A stretch of DNA of 62,000 bases. It comes from Zygnema cylindricum. Its lineage: Eukaryota > Streptophyta > Zygnematophyceae > Zygnematales > Zygnemataceae. Every line of letters begins with the position of its first letter. The stretch's first letter is position 1. The notes below the pieces were generated by a model, which was given only the letters and a program-made list of their open reading frames with translations, made no database searches and was not told the DNA's origin. Below, piece after piece: positions 50,733-62,000 of the stretch. The position numbers were made by a program, and so were the translations under genes. Where the stretch lies: positions 1 to 62,000 of the forward strand of contig JBBHKE010000731.1 of assembly GCA_037447655.1 (NCBI GenBank), given 5' to 3'.

Positions 50733-51105
50733 TCCGTCGTTGACCTGAATGTTTCGCACCTGCGACGTTTGTCAAATATTGGTACGGACTGTATTCCTCC
50801 AGTTGGAGCGCTGACCGCTATCGAACGGTCAACTGATGAGCCGTACACTGTTTTCAACCGGGAGGAAATTCGCCGATCTCTTTTTAGCCAGCCAGACCGT
50901 ACCGAAACCAGGGGAATGAAATTCAGTGCGAGTCACCAATCGGACGTGTCGCATTTGGCCGTTCGACCGCACTCTCGCAAGGGAGAGCCGGCCGGCGGAT
51001 GATGACGGTCGGCAAAAGTCCAAGAGCTGACGGCCAATTTGGTCGAATTGCAGTCGCGTCGTCCCACGCGTGTGCACAAAGGACACTCCAGAACCTCTGT
51101 AGGTT
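50733..51105 (+). repeat. Dispersed repeat upstream of the Cys-rich peptide gene
   Basis: Second copy of the segment at 42491-42885, in the same orientation and with the same relation to a downstream secreted-protein gene. Confidence 0.85.
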
Positions 51106-51391
51106 ATAATATAATATAATAACCTCTACACATTAGCTACGTGCGCACGCCACACGTTTAGTGCAGCGATAGATTAGTGCGCTGCAAAGTCAACCGCCGG
51201 CCAAAGTGGTACAGAAAAAGCGCACGCAAATGTGAAGATGACGTCAAAGAGTGCAATCACAAACAACCGGAGAGAGAAAACCGTTGCCCTTCTCGCTTGT
51301 GCCCGGCCCTTGGAGATCTGAACGACGCCCGACGGCGGTAACTGGCAACAGACTGGGCGTTAAACGGTCGGTCAAAGTACATTAGGATCGA

Positions 51392-51398
51392 TATAAAG
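51392..51398 (+). promoter_or_regulatory. TATA box of the Cys-rich peptide gene
   Basis: TATAAAG lies 95 bp upstream of the ATG, leaving room for a leader of about 60-65 nt. The start context ATCACCATGGCT is close to the plant optimum. Confidence 0.7.
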
Positions 51399-51486
51399 CG
51401 CTTACTCGCAGACGCCAAATTCATCCCTCAGCAATTTCATCACCATCACTCCTTCAGCACGAATTCTCATAAGTCTTGTCATCACC

Positions 51487-51828
51487 ATGGCTTCTTATCG
51501 TGGCTTGTGCTTTGTAGCTCTCGCTTTCAGCCTTCTTCTCCTCGTCGATGTGTCTGACGCCCTTTCGTGCCATGCTGAAGATGACTCTCCGGCAAACACA
51601 TGTTTGTGCAAGCCATTTAAGTTTACAGGCAGGGAATGGGCGTATGAGAACTGGGACCCGACTTGTCCTCTGGGAGATAATTGTCTCGGCTGGAGATGCT
51701 TCGGCAACGGATATCTTCAAGTTCACGATTCGGCGAAAGGAATCTGGGTTCCCTATCTTGCCGAATGTGCTTCTCGAACAAACAAAAAATGCCTTTGGCC
51801 TATAACTGGAGTTAATACCATAACCTAG
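51487..51828 (+). CDS. Small secreted protein with eight cysteines
   Basis: A single-exon gene of 113 aa. Residues 1-25 form a signal peptide ending VSDA. The mature part has eight cysteines (28, 39, 41, 60, 66, 71, 94, 102), enough for four disulfides, and is rich in Trp and Gly (GREWAYENWD, CLGWRCFGNGYLQVHD). There is no membrane segment, and no propeptide site or ER-retention signal is evident. It probably acts outside the cell. I do not recognise the family; a cell-wall, defence-like or signalling peptide role is possible but unsupported. TATA box, leader and start context make this a convincing intact gene. Confidence 0.85.
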   Translation: MASYRGLCFVALAFSLLLLVDVSDALSCHAEDDSPANTCLCKPFKFTGREWAYENWDPTCPLGDNCLGWRCFGNGYLQVHDSAKGIWVPYLAECASRTNKKCLWPITGVNTIT

Positions 51829-53003
51829 CATCATAAATACGATTCAATCCAGTTGTGGGACAATCACGCTTGGAGCATGTGGCGACTTGTGATTCCGAAA
51901 ATTGCTCTGTGCTGCAAACGCTCGTAACTATATTAGCGCCCGTTTGTAGAAGACTAGGTTTTGTTTCAAAGGTTTTAATGTTTGCTGGAGTAACATTCCT
52001 GAGTTGTTGAAAAGGGGGTTTTTTCTTTCTTTTATGATCTATTTTAGCTTTATCACGGTAGTTTTTCGTGTTTAGTTGAATAGAGCATTTGACATTACCT
52101 ATTTTACTTTCGTACTTGTTAGAAAATTCATTTAGATGTTGGCTCCTTTGTTTATGGCAGTTTCCATGAGAGCATTCTCTTTGATTTAGAAGTGAATGTC
52201 CTTCTCTTTTTATTTTTAAATATACCACACGTACGTTTCGTTTATCCAATTGTACATGTGGCACTGATTGACCATGGGAATTTTGTCTATGAAATCTACT
52301 CATTCGGACATTATAAAATTTTGGTGACAGTTATGGCACTGAACGGTTGACCATAATAACTGCAAAGAGAGGATATCTGAGTTGCATCTTATGTTTTGAA
52401 TATGTAACTGAAAAATAAAATTGTTTGCATTCTATTTGTTGTAAACAAGTTTGCATGACAGAAGTTCAGTTTTGCATGATGGAGAAGTTTTATATTTCTG
52501 GCATGTACACTTCCAGTCGGAAATTTTTCAATAGAAGAATTTTTTGTAAGTATCAACAAACAAAATGATTCTATCTAAACGGTGGAATGTTTACATCTTG
52601 TCACTTGTGCCCCAAAGACAAACTATTTTTTTTTCTCTCATGCGTTTTGTTGTTGTACATACATCAAATGCGGTTTAGTTGAGAATTTTGACTTGAATGA
52701 ACTTGGAGAGAAGAGCTCTTAAAACGGTTTTACTATGGTATTACCAAAGAATAAAATCAGATGTCATCGTCCGTAATCTCAAATATGAAGCCATTTGTGG
52801 CATGAAGTCACTTGTGGCATGTAGTCACAAGACACCTCCGCGTCCAGGTGTAGTGGCTTGTCTTTTCTCAGGCTGGTCAATCATGCAAACATCTGTTAGA
52901 GGATTTAATGTGGGCAAGATATCTGCAGCGGATGGAAATGAACGCAATACTTTGTCACGGGAGGTTAAAACGCTCGAATTCCTTAAAACTATCTAAAAAT
53001 TAC
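51829..53003. other. Gene-free stretch after the Cys-rich gene
   Basis: It begins with the presumed 3' UTR. A 99-codon open frame at 52697-52996 contains a local duplication (GTGGCATGAAGTCACTTGTGG region) and resembles nothing known; I leave it unassigned. Confidence 0.4.
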
Positions 53004-54465
53004 CAACCCTAAGAGATACGAGTTCAAGCATGACATCTCCAATGTTCGCGCCATTGTAGATCAATCTATTGCTGAATTTTGTGCATTTGGGGGAAGCAGA
53101 AATCATGATTGCTGCAAACGGGCTGTTTTCACTCCCAGGAAAACGAGGGCCTGTTTAGTTCATAGGTGACAACCTGATTGCCTAACAAACATGGTTACCA
53201 TATGCCTATAGTAGAAGATAACAAGAAACTAGACTGGTAACCATTTCACCCTTAACTTATCGGATGTTAATAATAGCGCATTTTCTAACAACTTTAACCA
53301 TCAATTAGCTATATATTCCTCTGAGAAATACTTATTGTAATTTCTTTCACAAGGATGTTTTAGAGCTGGTATTTTGCAAACAACCTGTTGAATTTCACCA
53401 ACTTCACGTTTCTGCTTTCTGTTCGTCCATGTCATCATTCAGAACTGAAAGTTGACATTTTACAAGAACAATCTTGAGAACTTCCATTGCTGAAAATATG
53501 AAACTGTACTTCGTTGCATCACTCGGCGTTCAATAGCACGTCACCTCCATATATTTGACTACTACAATTTTGACTAGGCGACAAAATGGGTCGGGGAACG
53601 GGAATGAAAGGAATGAATTTCAGGAAAATTTGAAACAGAGACGACCCAAATGGTGGACAGTGCGATGCAAAAGATTTTTTCTCCAGTGCATGCCAAAGGA
53701 ACTGAATTAATGTCAACCTTAAAGCTAAAACTCGAATCCGATGTTAAGCCAAAGGACATTCTGCCAAACCGCAAAGCTTTTCTAAAAAGGTTAAATGCAC
53801 TAATCAGTCAAGCTTCATCGTCTTATTCAAGCTCAGAAGTTTTTTCTCGATCTTGTGAACTGCGAGGATATCGTATGACCTGATTCCTTGTCGTCATTTC
53901 TGATTCAATGACATCGGGTCTCTTTGGAAAACTGCTGCAGGCGTGAGAAAGTTTCCCGGCTGATTGCCTGCCAAAAAAAGCATTACAATACCATAAATTT
54001 ACCAGGAAAAACTTGCTGCCACACGTAAATACTGTCATAAAACGATTCTGCCTTCAAAACTTGCCTTCAATGACCTGTGAAAGACACATCAAAGTGGTCT
54101 GGTAAACGCTGACTTACTAACATAGCAAACAAGTGACACAAGAGTTATGATAACTCCAAAGAAAGAAAACACACAAAACAGTCCCCGCTGCCTGTTTATT
54201 TAGATGTGTGTATTTCCACCCTTTGTACCAAGAGACTGATTGTACGAACTATTTCTCTATTATTATATTTCTTATTACTATATAATAGTGATATTGTCAA
54301 TCATACTGGCAGCCGGAATGGATTGGCAAGCCAAAAACATTGTACAGACAAACCTTAAACCCGACCGGCCAAACATGACAACAAGCACCTGTTGCTGCAA
54401 ATGGAAGGCACGCCTATACCCATGTGACTTATGACACATATGCCTGTCACATCATGTTTCCTCTT
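53004..54465 (+). repeat. 1.4-kb dispersed repeat, copy A
   Basis: It starts CCTAAGAGATACGAGTTCAA and ends near CCTGTCACATCATGTTTCCT. It matches 59449-60868 almost base for base. A 77-codon frame at 53650-53883 is interrupted by a 1-bp deletion in the other copy, so coding is doubtful. Confidence 0.9.
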
Positions 54466-54704
54466 ACATTATGAGGAACTGAGGGTGAGGTATATTGTCT
54501 ATCTATCACAGGCAAGAAAATTATGAAACCGCCTGTCTGAACCAAAAAAGAGTGAACAAAAATGCAGCATTTTAATACAGCTGTAGAAAAACTTGTCACG
54601 CTCTCGCAAGTAAAATTAATGAAAAACCATTGGCTGTATGCTTGGCAATCCACAAGTCAAAAGACAGACGTTCGAAAAAATATCGATATTGTTATGGTTG
54701 CAAG

Positions 54705-54977
54705 CATAGTTCAAAAGTAGGCGTTTTTACGGTAGGCCTTTGGTCGGCGCCTTTATCGTAAGTTCTGTTATGGGCTTTTCATGTGATCTTAGATCGCTAC
54801 TTTGATCAGCGACCGTCCGATCGTCCAAATCTGACGGTGTGAATAAAATTTTTTGGTCCGAATGTTTTAATTGGTCCGAATAGGTCCGAATACAATATGG
54901 GTCTTAAGGTCATATTGTATGTTTCGCATACAATAGGCATATTGTATGGGCCTACTTTCACTTACTTTTGAACTATG
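54705..54977 (-). mobile_element. hAT-like MITE with CATAGTTCAAAAGTA ends, copy 2
   Basis: The 273-bp element has the same 15-bp inverted ends as the copy at 22088, in the opposite orientation. It is flanked by the exact 8-bp duplication GTTGCAAG (54697-54704, 54978-54985). Confidence 0.92.
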
Positions 54978-55130
54978 GTTGCAAGTAAACGAGCTTCAAT
55001 GTGGATAGCCTTGAAACTGTTGGAGGAATGTCCACTTCGGACTCCACAAGTGTGTATCGCAGTAAAAGCTGGGGTGCTAGTGCGCCGTTCATTGCCGTAA
55101 ATTCGGTTTCAGGCGCTTGCATGCACAATC

Positions 55131-55203
55131 GGCCGGGTAGCTCACTTGGTAGAGCTAGTGTACGGCTAACACAAGGTCCCGGGTTCGATCCCTGGCTTGG
55201 CCA
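55131..55203 (+). tRNA. tRNA-like sequence, anticodon GGC (Ala) if real; possible pseudogene or SINE head
   Basis: All four arms can be drawn in 73 nt: acceptor GGCCGGG/CTTGGCC with two G-U pairs, D arm GCTC/GAGC, T arm CCGGG/CCTGG with loop TTCGATC. The pol III boxes are TAGCTCACTTGG and GGTTCGATCCC, and the discriminator is A. Anomalies are C at position 33 instead of the near-universal T, an A-A mismatch at 27-43, and no G3-U70 pair expected of tRNA-Ala. CCA is not encoded. TTTT follows shortly. Confidence 0.6.
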
Positions 55204-58200
55204 TTTTCCAAAGTTTTCACTTTGACGCCCATGCGATATGTTGAATATCGCCGATCCTCAATAGAAACACCAATTGATCTAAGAATATGCAGTAGGGCAT
55301 GGACAAAACTACGACATACAGCTTTCCTTTAAGAAAAAAGATTGCAATGGAAGGACTTGATGCTTTGCAAGGTGGCGTCGTAAACATCATTGACTCATAA
55401 TTTCAGAAGTGAAACTGATATGCCAACATACAAGACAAAAACAGTGTAATGCAGTAAGTAGTTAAGCTTCAAAGAGAATTTAAAAGGCGACTGATCATAA
55501 CATCAATAGACCAAATAATGGAACAGCTGTAAACGTCATCAAGCTTTCCAAAAATTATTCGTATCCTGATAGTTGCTGCTAAGAGCTATTGGATATCGTT
55601 CCATGTACATTACGTACATGTAGAAAATGTAGACCTATTACACAAATGTTTGTCTTAGCAACCATGCGATATAAGGATATACAATAAGTTACAAGACATT
55701 AGGCTATGCATCCACACCCAATTACAGGAAATCTGATTTCCATAGACCCACTTATGTAATGCCTGTTTTAGATGTTTAAAACCATAAAATATTGCGATTT
55801 GTTGCAATATTTATGCACCAAATATAAAGATTATCGAACAAGGAATATTGGGAAACCCCCCTCCAGTAAACAACAGTAGCAATAAGGCTTTACATGTTGT
55901 CTTGACTAAAAAACTTGCCATCGATTAAATACACTGAGAATTGAAATCATTCAATTTAATAACTACCACATCCGTTGGAAAAGCACTTTTTGGTGACACA
56001 TTGACACACATCATAATGCGATGCCTATCACGACCTGAATGGACAGATAACACTTAAACTCAACCTTTGCCCACAACTTCTTAGTATATACATCAGTAAC
56101 AAAACTTCAAGAGAAAAAAAACAAATGACGCTCACCTTAGATGGAGGACATTGTGGCTGTCAACCCGTGAATGCCAGGGAAACATGGAAGGATCCATCCA
56201 GACAGGGATGCCACAATTAGAAATACAATTTCTGTACAATTTGATTGTAGCGAAATCTTGAAAACCAAGATTGTTCATGACGGAAAGCTTCAATTGTTCT
56301 ATAAACTTATGCAATTACCACGACAGTAATCTCTTCACTCTCTGCTCCCATACACCATGACAGATTACAGAGCGCAAATGCAAAGTGCGTACTCGCAAGT
56401 CCATTGATGTACCATTCGCAATCTGGTCAACATTCTGGCGTTCAATGACAAGTGTGCCCCGCAATGGGCCTGTTGCACGAGAAAACTGGAACTGCAAGTT
56501 CGTCCATTGACCTGAAGCATAGTGGTACGTGCTGTTGAAAGCAGACAAAACCACCCAACCCACAAAGAAACGGAAAAAAGAGGGGCATTCAAAACGAAAG
56601 AGGAGAGAAAGAAGTGAGCCTGCTTGTTCATAGAGAGCTTGTTCATACAGAGCATGTTCATACAGAGCAGGGGCTATCCGTTCAAGAACTTTTTTCTATG
56701 TCCAAATGATGCCATAGGAGAAATAATGCATGTTTGACACCACTACAAGCAAGTATTATAAGAGAGTTTGTTAGCCATTCTACCAGAAGGAAAATCAGCA
56801 ATCAACAAGATCGCTTCAAGCAATCAACATCATATTCATAAAATTTATTCAAAGGTTACAAAAGTCAAGGGATTAAAACTTTTTGTAGTTTCAAGTCAAA
56901 ACTCTCTCTACTCGTCATTCTTATGGTTTGTCACTAAAATTCACCTGTGTCGGAACCATTCTAGCATTGTCATTCATAGCTAGCCCATGCCGATATGTTG
57001 TTTTTCTAAATAAAATCTAGTGGATGGCATCTTTTCTAGATAAAAGTAGTTGGCCATCATAAATTCATCACATTAACAGCCAAATTTAAACATTTTGTTG
57101 GATAAAACATGGTTTATCATAAGAACAGAGAATTCCTGACTTCAAGAATATATCAGGTGGCACCCACATCTTATTGCTGATAAGTTGTGGCCCTTTTGTG
57201 CTTTATAGTAAACTCTGCAAAGACACAATTCATAGTGTGGAAACCACAAACAACAGAACCTACACTGCCTTTGTTATTAACATTAAGAAATTATCAGTGT
57301 TGATGTGAAATTAGAATATATAATGTTGCTTTAGTGCAATGAGTAGTGGTAGATTATACTTCACTCTCTTATATAACGTTGTTAACACTAGTTAATGATT
57401 TTTGGACAAAAAGTCGCGACCGAATAGTGTTATTAACTCGAACAAAGATGGGTAGTGTTGTTGATATGATACAAGGGTGTTACAAATAACAACTAATCCG
57501 CCCAGGATTGTTTTGCCAAACCCAAACACCCTAAAATTGTGTTTTAAACCCATAAATGTCGTTCAAGAACATAAAACTTGTTCAACACACATAAAATGCA
57601 ATGATAAAGTACAGAACAAATGTTCTCACCATAAACCCCAGTTATCCACTAATGTTCTCACCATGTTCTCACCATACGTTAACCGCACATCATCATTTCA
57701 TAGTAACCAAAGTGCGTAGTACCTATATATGAAATAATATTTATATAATAGTAATATAATATAGTTCATGGATAGGATACTATATTTCACGTGTATTTAG
57801 GTACAAACTGTGAATACCAACAAAAGGTACCATATTGTTATTTCCTCTGGGATAAAATTTGCCCCTTTTACTTCCCCACTATATAAGTGCCACCCAGGCA
57901 AAAAAATAATTTGACCACCCTTACCTCTATGTGGGCCCGACTCCTCTGAGCTGAACGCAAAAAGAATCAGTGAATTTGCTCCCCTGAGCTCTAAGTTATG
58001 GTTGGCCAAAGTCAGCAAATATATACAAATGGCCCCTGGGAGAGAGCTTCAAAAACTTCAAAAACTTCTAAAATGAAGAATTCCTAATCAACCTACTCAC
58101 AAGGCCTATCTAATAAACCCTCCACCAATCGGAGGGTTGTAAAGTACTATGTAAATGTACAACCTATATACTAGCCGCCATGAAATTTGTACGGCAGCTA

Positions 58201-58983
58201 TACTGCACCACTAAGGAGATGGTACTGTCCATGTTTGGCGCCATAGTCTTCTCTCCTCCTTCTCTGATATATAATAGTATGTTGCCACGTGTCATTTTGT
58301 TGCTCTTTTGGCGTAATCCGCTAAAAGAACCATTCGGGTCCATCGGCTCTCATGTTGTCTGTCCATTTGTAACTTCTCCTCTTTTGTTGTTCGTCCGATT
58401 TATACGGCGCGCCCAAAGTTCCGTCCGTCCGTTCTGTTTTACGTGCGCCGGTTTAGATTCATTCCGTTTAAATGGCTTAGTGCGCGTGTTGTGTATTTAC
58501 AGCTAAATAACACCCCCTGTGTGTATCGACATCTTCTGCGATAATTCGATAAGGACACCTACTATAATGGATCAGTACGGCCAAGGATCAACTCCCAACT
58601 AGGTCACACTATTTTTGGTAGAAGCACATTTTCTTCCGTGTTCCTGCCTAAGTCTGTCTTTTTGGCCTCCAAATAGTCAGCCATAGCTCTAACTCTACGC
58701 TTACAGCTTGTTAGAGTCCAAAATAAATAAACTAAGAATTGCTTGTCTAACATTCCTTTTATTTCTTATACTAGTTTTTGTTTTGATGTTTTGGAAAGAT
58801 TTAGTCCTCTCAATTGCTGCATTCACACCGGAAATGGATGATGAATGAGATGAGGAAATGAATGATCCCGTACCATTCATTTCGCAAAAAAACAAAAACA
58901 GAGGCGCCAAACAGACCGACTGCTCGGCTGTCAACCTTTTTGGGGCGTAGCGACAGACAAAATATACGATTTGAAGCGTTTTT
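55204..58983. other. Mostly gene-free stretch with one exon-like segment
   Basis: On the minus strand, about 56509-56357 reads as a coherent exon (WTNLQFQFSRATGPLRGT, then MDLRVRTLHLRS). It has an acceptor-like TGCTTCAG before it and a donor-like GTAATC after it. I do not recognise it and could not link further exons. A 108-codon frame at 58180-58506 looks accidental. The rest is AT-rich without visible repeats. Confidence 0.35.
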
Positions 58984-59443
58984 GTTGTCATGTTTGGCTG
59001 GTTGGGTTTTAGGTTTGTCTGTACAATGTTTTTGGCTAGCCAATCCATTCCTGCTGCCAGTATGATTGACAATATCGGGGTAATAGAGAAATAGTTCGTA
59101 CAATCAGTCTCTGGGTACAAAGGGTGGAAATACACACATCTAAATAAACAGGCAGCGGGGACTGTTTTGTGTGTTTTTTTTCTTTGGAGTTATCATAACC
59201 CTTGTGTCACTTGTTTGCTATGTTAGTAAGTCAGCGTTTACCATACCACTTTGATGTGTCTTTCACAGGTCATTGAAGGCAAGTTCTGAAGGCAGAATCG
59301 TTTTATGACAGTATTTACGTGTGGCAGCAAGTTTTTCCTGGTAAATTTATGGTATTGTAATGCTTTTTTTGGCAGGCAATCAGCCGGGAAACTTTCTCAC
59401 GCCTGCAGCAGTTTTCCAAAGAGACCCGATGTCATTGAATCAG
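58984..59443 (-). repeat. 1.4-kb dispersed repeat, partial inverted copy C
   Basis: It is the reverse complement of the distal third of copies A (about 53906-54400) and B (about 60330-60790). It joins head-on to copy B at about 59446, making a long interrupted palindrome over 58984-60790. Confidence 0.9.
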
Positions 59444-59448
59444 AAACC

Positions 59449-60868
59449 CTACGAGATACGAATTCAAGCATGACATCTCCATTGTTCGCGCCATTGCAGA
59501 TCAATCTTTAGTTGAATTTTGTGCATTCGGGGGAAGCAAAAATCATGATTGCTGCAAACGCGCTGTTTTCACTCCCAGGAAAACGAGGGCCTGTTTAGTT
59601 CATAGGTGACAACCTGATTGCCTAACAAACATGGTTACCATATGCCTATAGTAGAAGATAACAAGAAAACGGACTGGTAACTAGTTCACCACTAACTTAT
59701 CGGATGTTAATAATAGCGCATTTTTTAACAACTTTAACCATCAATTAGCTATATATTCCTCTGAGAAATACTTATTGTAAGTTCTTTCACAAGGATGTTT
59801 TAGAGCTGGTCTTTTGCAAACAACCTGTTGAATTTCACCAACTTCACGTTTCTGCTTTCTGTTCGTCCATGTCATCATTCAGAACTGAAAGTTGACATTT
59901 TACAAGAACAATCTTGAGAACTTCCATTGCTGAAAATATGAAACTGTATTTCGTTGCATCACTCGGCGTTCAATAGCACGTCACCTCCATATATTGACTA
60001 GGCGACAAAATGGGTCGGGGAACGGGAATGAAAGGAAAAAAATTCAGGAAAATTTGAAACAGAGACGACCCAAATGGTGGACAGTGCGATGCAAAAGATT
60101 TTTTCTCCAGTGCATGCCAAAGGAACTGAATTAATATCAACCTTAAAGCTAAAACTCGAATCCGATGTTAAACCAAAGGACATTCTGCCAAACCGCAAAG
60201 CTTTTCTAAAAGGTTAAATGCACTAATCAGTCAAGCTTCACCGTCTTCTTCAAGCTCAGAAGCTTTTTCTCGATCTTGTGAACTTCGCGAGGATATCGTA
60301 TGACCTGATTCCTTGTCGTCATTTCTGATTCAATGACATCGGGTCTCTTTGGAAAACTGCTGCAGGCGTGAGAAAGTTTCCCGGCTGATTGCCTGCCAAA
60401 AAAAGCATTACAATACCATAAATTTACCAGGAAAAACTTGCTGCCACAGGTAAATACTGTCATAAAACGATTCTGCCTTCAAAACTTGCCTTCAATGACC
60501 TGTGAAAGACACATCAAAGTGGTCTGGTAAACGCTGACTTACTAACATAGCAAACAAGTGACACAAGAGTTATGATAACTCCAAAGAAAGAAAACACACA
60601 AAACAGTCCCCACTGCCTGTTTATTTAGATGTGTGTATTTCCACCCTTTGTACCAAGAGACTGATTGTACGAACTGTTTCTCTATTACCCCGATATTGTC
60701 AATCATACTGGCAGCAAGAATGGATTGGCAAGCCAAAAACATTGTACTGACAAACCTTAAACCCAACCAGCCAAACATGACAACAAGCACCTGTTGCTGC
60801 AAATGGTAGGCACGCCTACACCCATGTGACTTATGACACATATGCCTGTCACATCATGTTTTCTCTTG
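59449..60868 (+). repeat. 1.4-kb dispersed repeat, copy B
   Basis: It starts CCTACGAGATACGAATTCAA and parallels copy A throughout with few substitutions and small indels. Confidence 0.9.
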
Positions 60869-61105
60869 TTTCTTCTTTCTGGTTTTATGCTCAGCAATCG
60901 TTTGGTGTCTAGAGGATCTTGTCGCTAAAGCAGCGATGACCAACGATGACGTCCCTAATTAGCGACGAAACCACGTCATCGCTAAACATTTGAAGTGACG
61001 ACAAATTGTGGTTCGTTTCGTTTCACATAAGGGTATGCCTCCATGTACTTAGTAAATTTGCGAACTTAATTTGTTTTTTAAGCCTTGTGCTATGTGTTTA
61101 AGTAA

Positions 61106-62000
61106 AGGTACTTTCGCATGTGCTAAAGTTACAGTTCTTTTCTGTCGTTTTCATTCACAACTTAGAAAAAAACGAGAACAACCGTACCAAAAAATTGAAA
61201 TTACCACCGTACAAGTTGCGTTACCATGAAACTTTATATGTACTGCAGTTTGTCGTCTAGCGAGATGCAATTTGTCGTCTAGCGCATTTCGACCCACTTT
61301 CGCGTCTTTCCAGCTCATGTTCAAACTTTACATAAAATCACCTCGCGGGGTGATTTTAAATACCCCACTTTCGCGTCCTTCCAGCTCATGTTCAAACTTT
61401 ACATAAAATCACCTCGTGGGGTGATTTTAAATACAGTTCCATGAGGTGAAGGAATAGGCAGATGTTGTCGCACGTGTCGGAAGTTTTTGACAATTTTTGT
61501 GCGTGGAGTACCAAAAACATAATCCACTGCACGTTTACAGCCTGTGCGTGACATTTTTCCGTGCGTTTTTTTCCGTACAAGGGCCGTGGAGGGTGTCTTA
61601 ACCAACGGACGCCATTTCGCAAAAAGGAAAGCACCTCTCTCTCTCTCCCCCTCCCATTACCGCAAATATCTCAGAATTCTTGCAATGAAAAACGTCAACA
61701 ATGGTATCAAATGAAAGATCTCTAAAAACGATTTCTTTTGACTATCTTTGAGCATTTTTTGATGGCAAGTAGAGTGAGAAAAGACTAAAAAACAAAATCG
61801 GGAAACCATGGCGGAGAGTTTTAGAATTTGTGACGTCTACGCTGCCATAATTTGAGCGTGACGTCAAAATGTCACAAACCATAAACATCTACAATGTCAC
61901 AAGTAGCTAGACGTCTACAACCGTCTCTATTTTGTAAACAACATCAATTGTCGCGAGTTTTGTTGTCGTCTACAACTGTCACAAATTACACCCACGTCTA
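61106..62000 (+). mobile_element. PIF/Harbinger-like element, cut by the window end
   Basis: The left end AGGTACTTTCGCATGTGCTA follows TAA. The body parallels 3277-4219, including the CGTCTACAACCGTC cluster near 61910. It contains a local duplication of about 70 bp (CTTTCCAGCTCATGTTCAAA-type, at about 61295-61435). Confidence 0.7.

Noticed and set aside
52697-52996. 99-codon frame after the Cys-rich gene
   Set aside because: Contains a local duplication, lacks signals of a gene and matches nothing known.
53650-53883. 77-codon frame in the 1.4-kb repeat
   Set aside because: The other copy has a 1-bp deletion that destroys it, and the rest of the repeat is non-coding.
57797-58018. Minus-strand 73-codon frame
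   Set aside because: Short, no splice partners and no recognised family.

Overview
The window looks like nuclear DNA of a plant-lineage eukaryote, most likely a streptophyte (charophyte-type) alga. It is AT-rich, repeat-dense and gene-poor. It holds a multi-exon plant-type DUF604/GT31 glycosyltransferase, a Copia-type element whose primer site matches plant initiator tRNA-Met, plant-telomere-like CCCTAAA arrays, and a secreted proline-rich wall protein of volvocine/pherophorin-like layout. The species call is inference. The four protein genes below were rebuilt by reading across splice sites; exon phases agree at every junction listed.

Layout. 1-5.1 kb: a pile of DNA transposons (three about 1-kb Harbinger-like elements and two elements with TA target duplications). 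5.1-7.9 kb: no gene seen. 7.9-12.7 kb (minus): a six-exon nuclear protein with a Myb/SANT-like repeat, an acidic stretch and a PHD-type zinc module. 12.8-13.6 kb: MITE cluster between two divergent genes. 13.9-18.7 kb (plus): eight-exon GT31/DUF604 glycosyltransferase, 511 aa. 20-28 kb: more Harbinger-like copies, a hAT MITE nested at the junction of two of them, a 103-bp tandem duplication and a 1.09-kb fold-back palindrome. 28.1-34.0 kb: a 5.8-kb element with TA target duplication that carries a broken histone H3 fragment. 34-37.6 kb: decayed sequence. 37.6-41.9 kb (minus): a complete gag-only Copia-like LTR element with a 5-bp target duplication; a hAT element sits in its 3' LTR. 43.3-46.4 kb (plus): a three-exon secreted protein with two copies of one Cys-containing domain joined by a Ser-Pro rod. 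48.7-50.5 kb: telomere-like satellite with higher-order structure. 51.5-51.8 kb (plus): a single-exon, eight-cysteine secreted peptide gene with a clear TATA box. 53-61 kb: a 1.4-kb repeat present twice directly and once partly inverted, a hAT MITE and a tRNA-like sequence. 61.1 kb to the end: another Harbinger-like copy cut by the window edge.

The glycosyltransferase, the proline-rich protein and the Cys-rich peptide all point to the secretory pathway or cell wall, but nothing shows they act together. The last two share a roughly 370-bp upstream segment. The best candidates for something undescribed are the duplicated-domain wall protein, the H3-carrying TA element and the higher-order telomere-like satellite.
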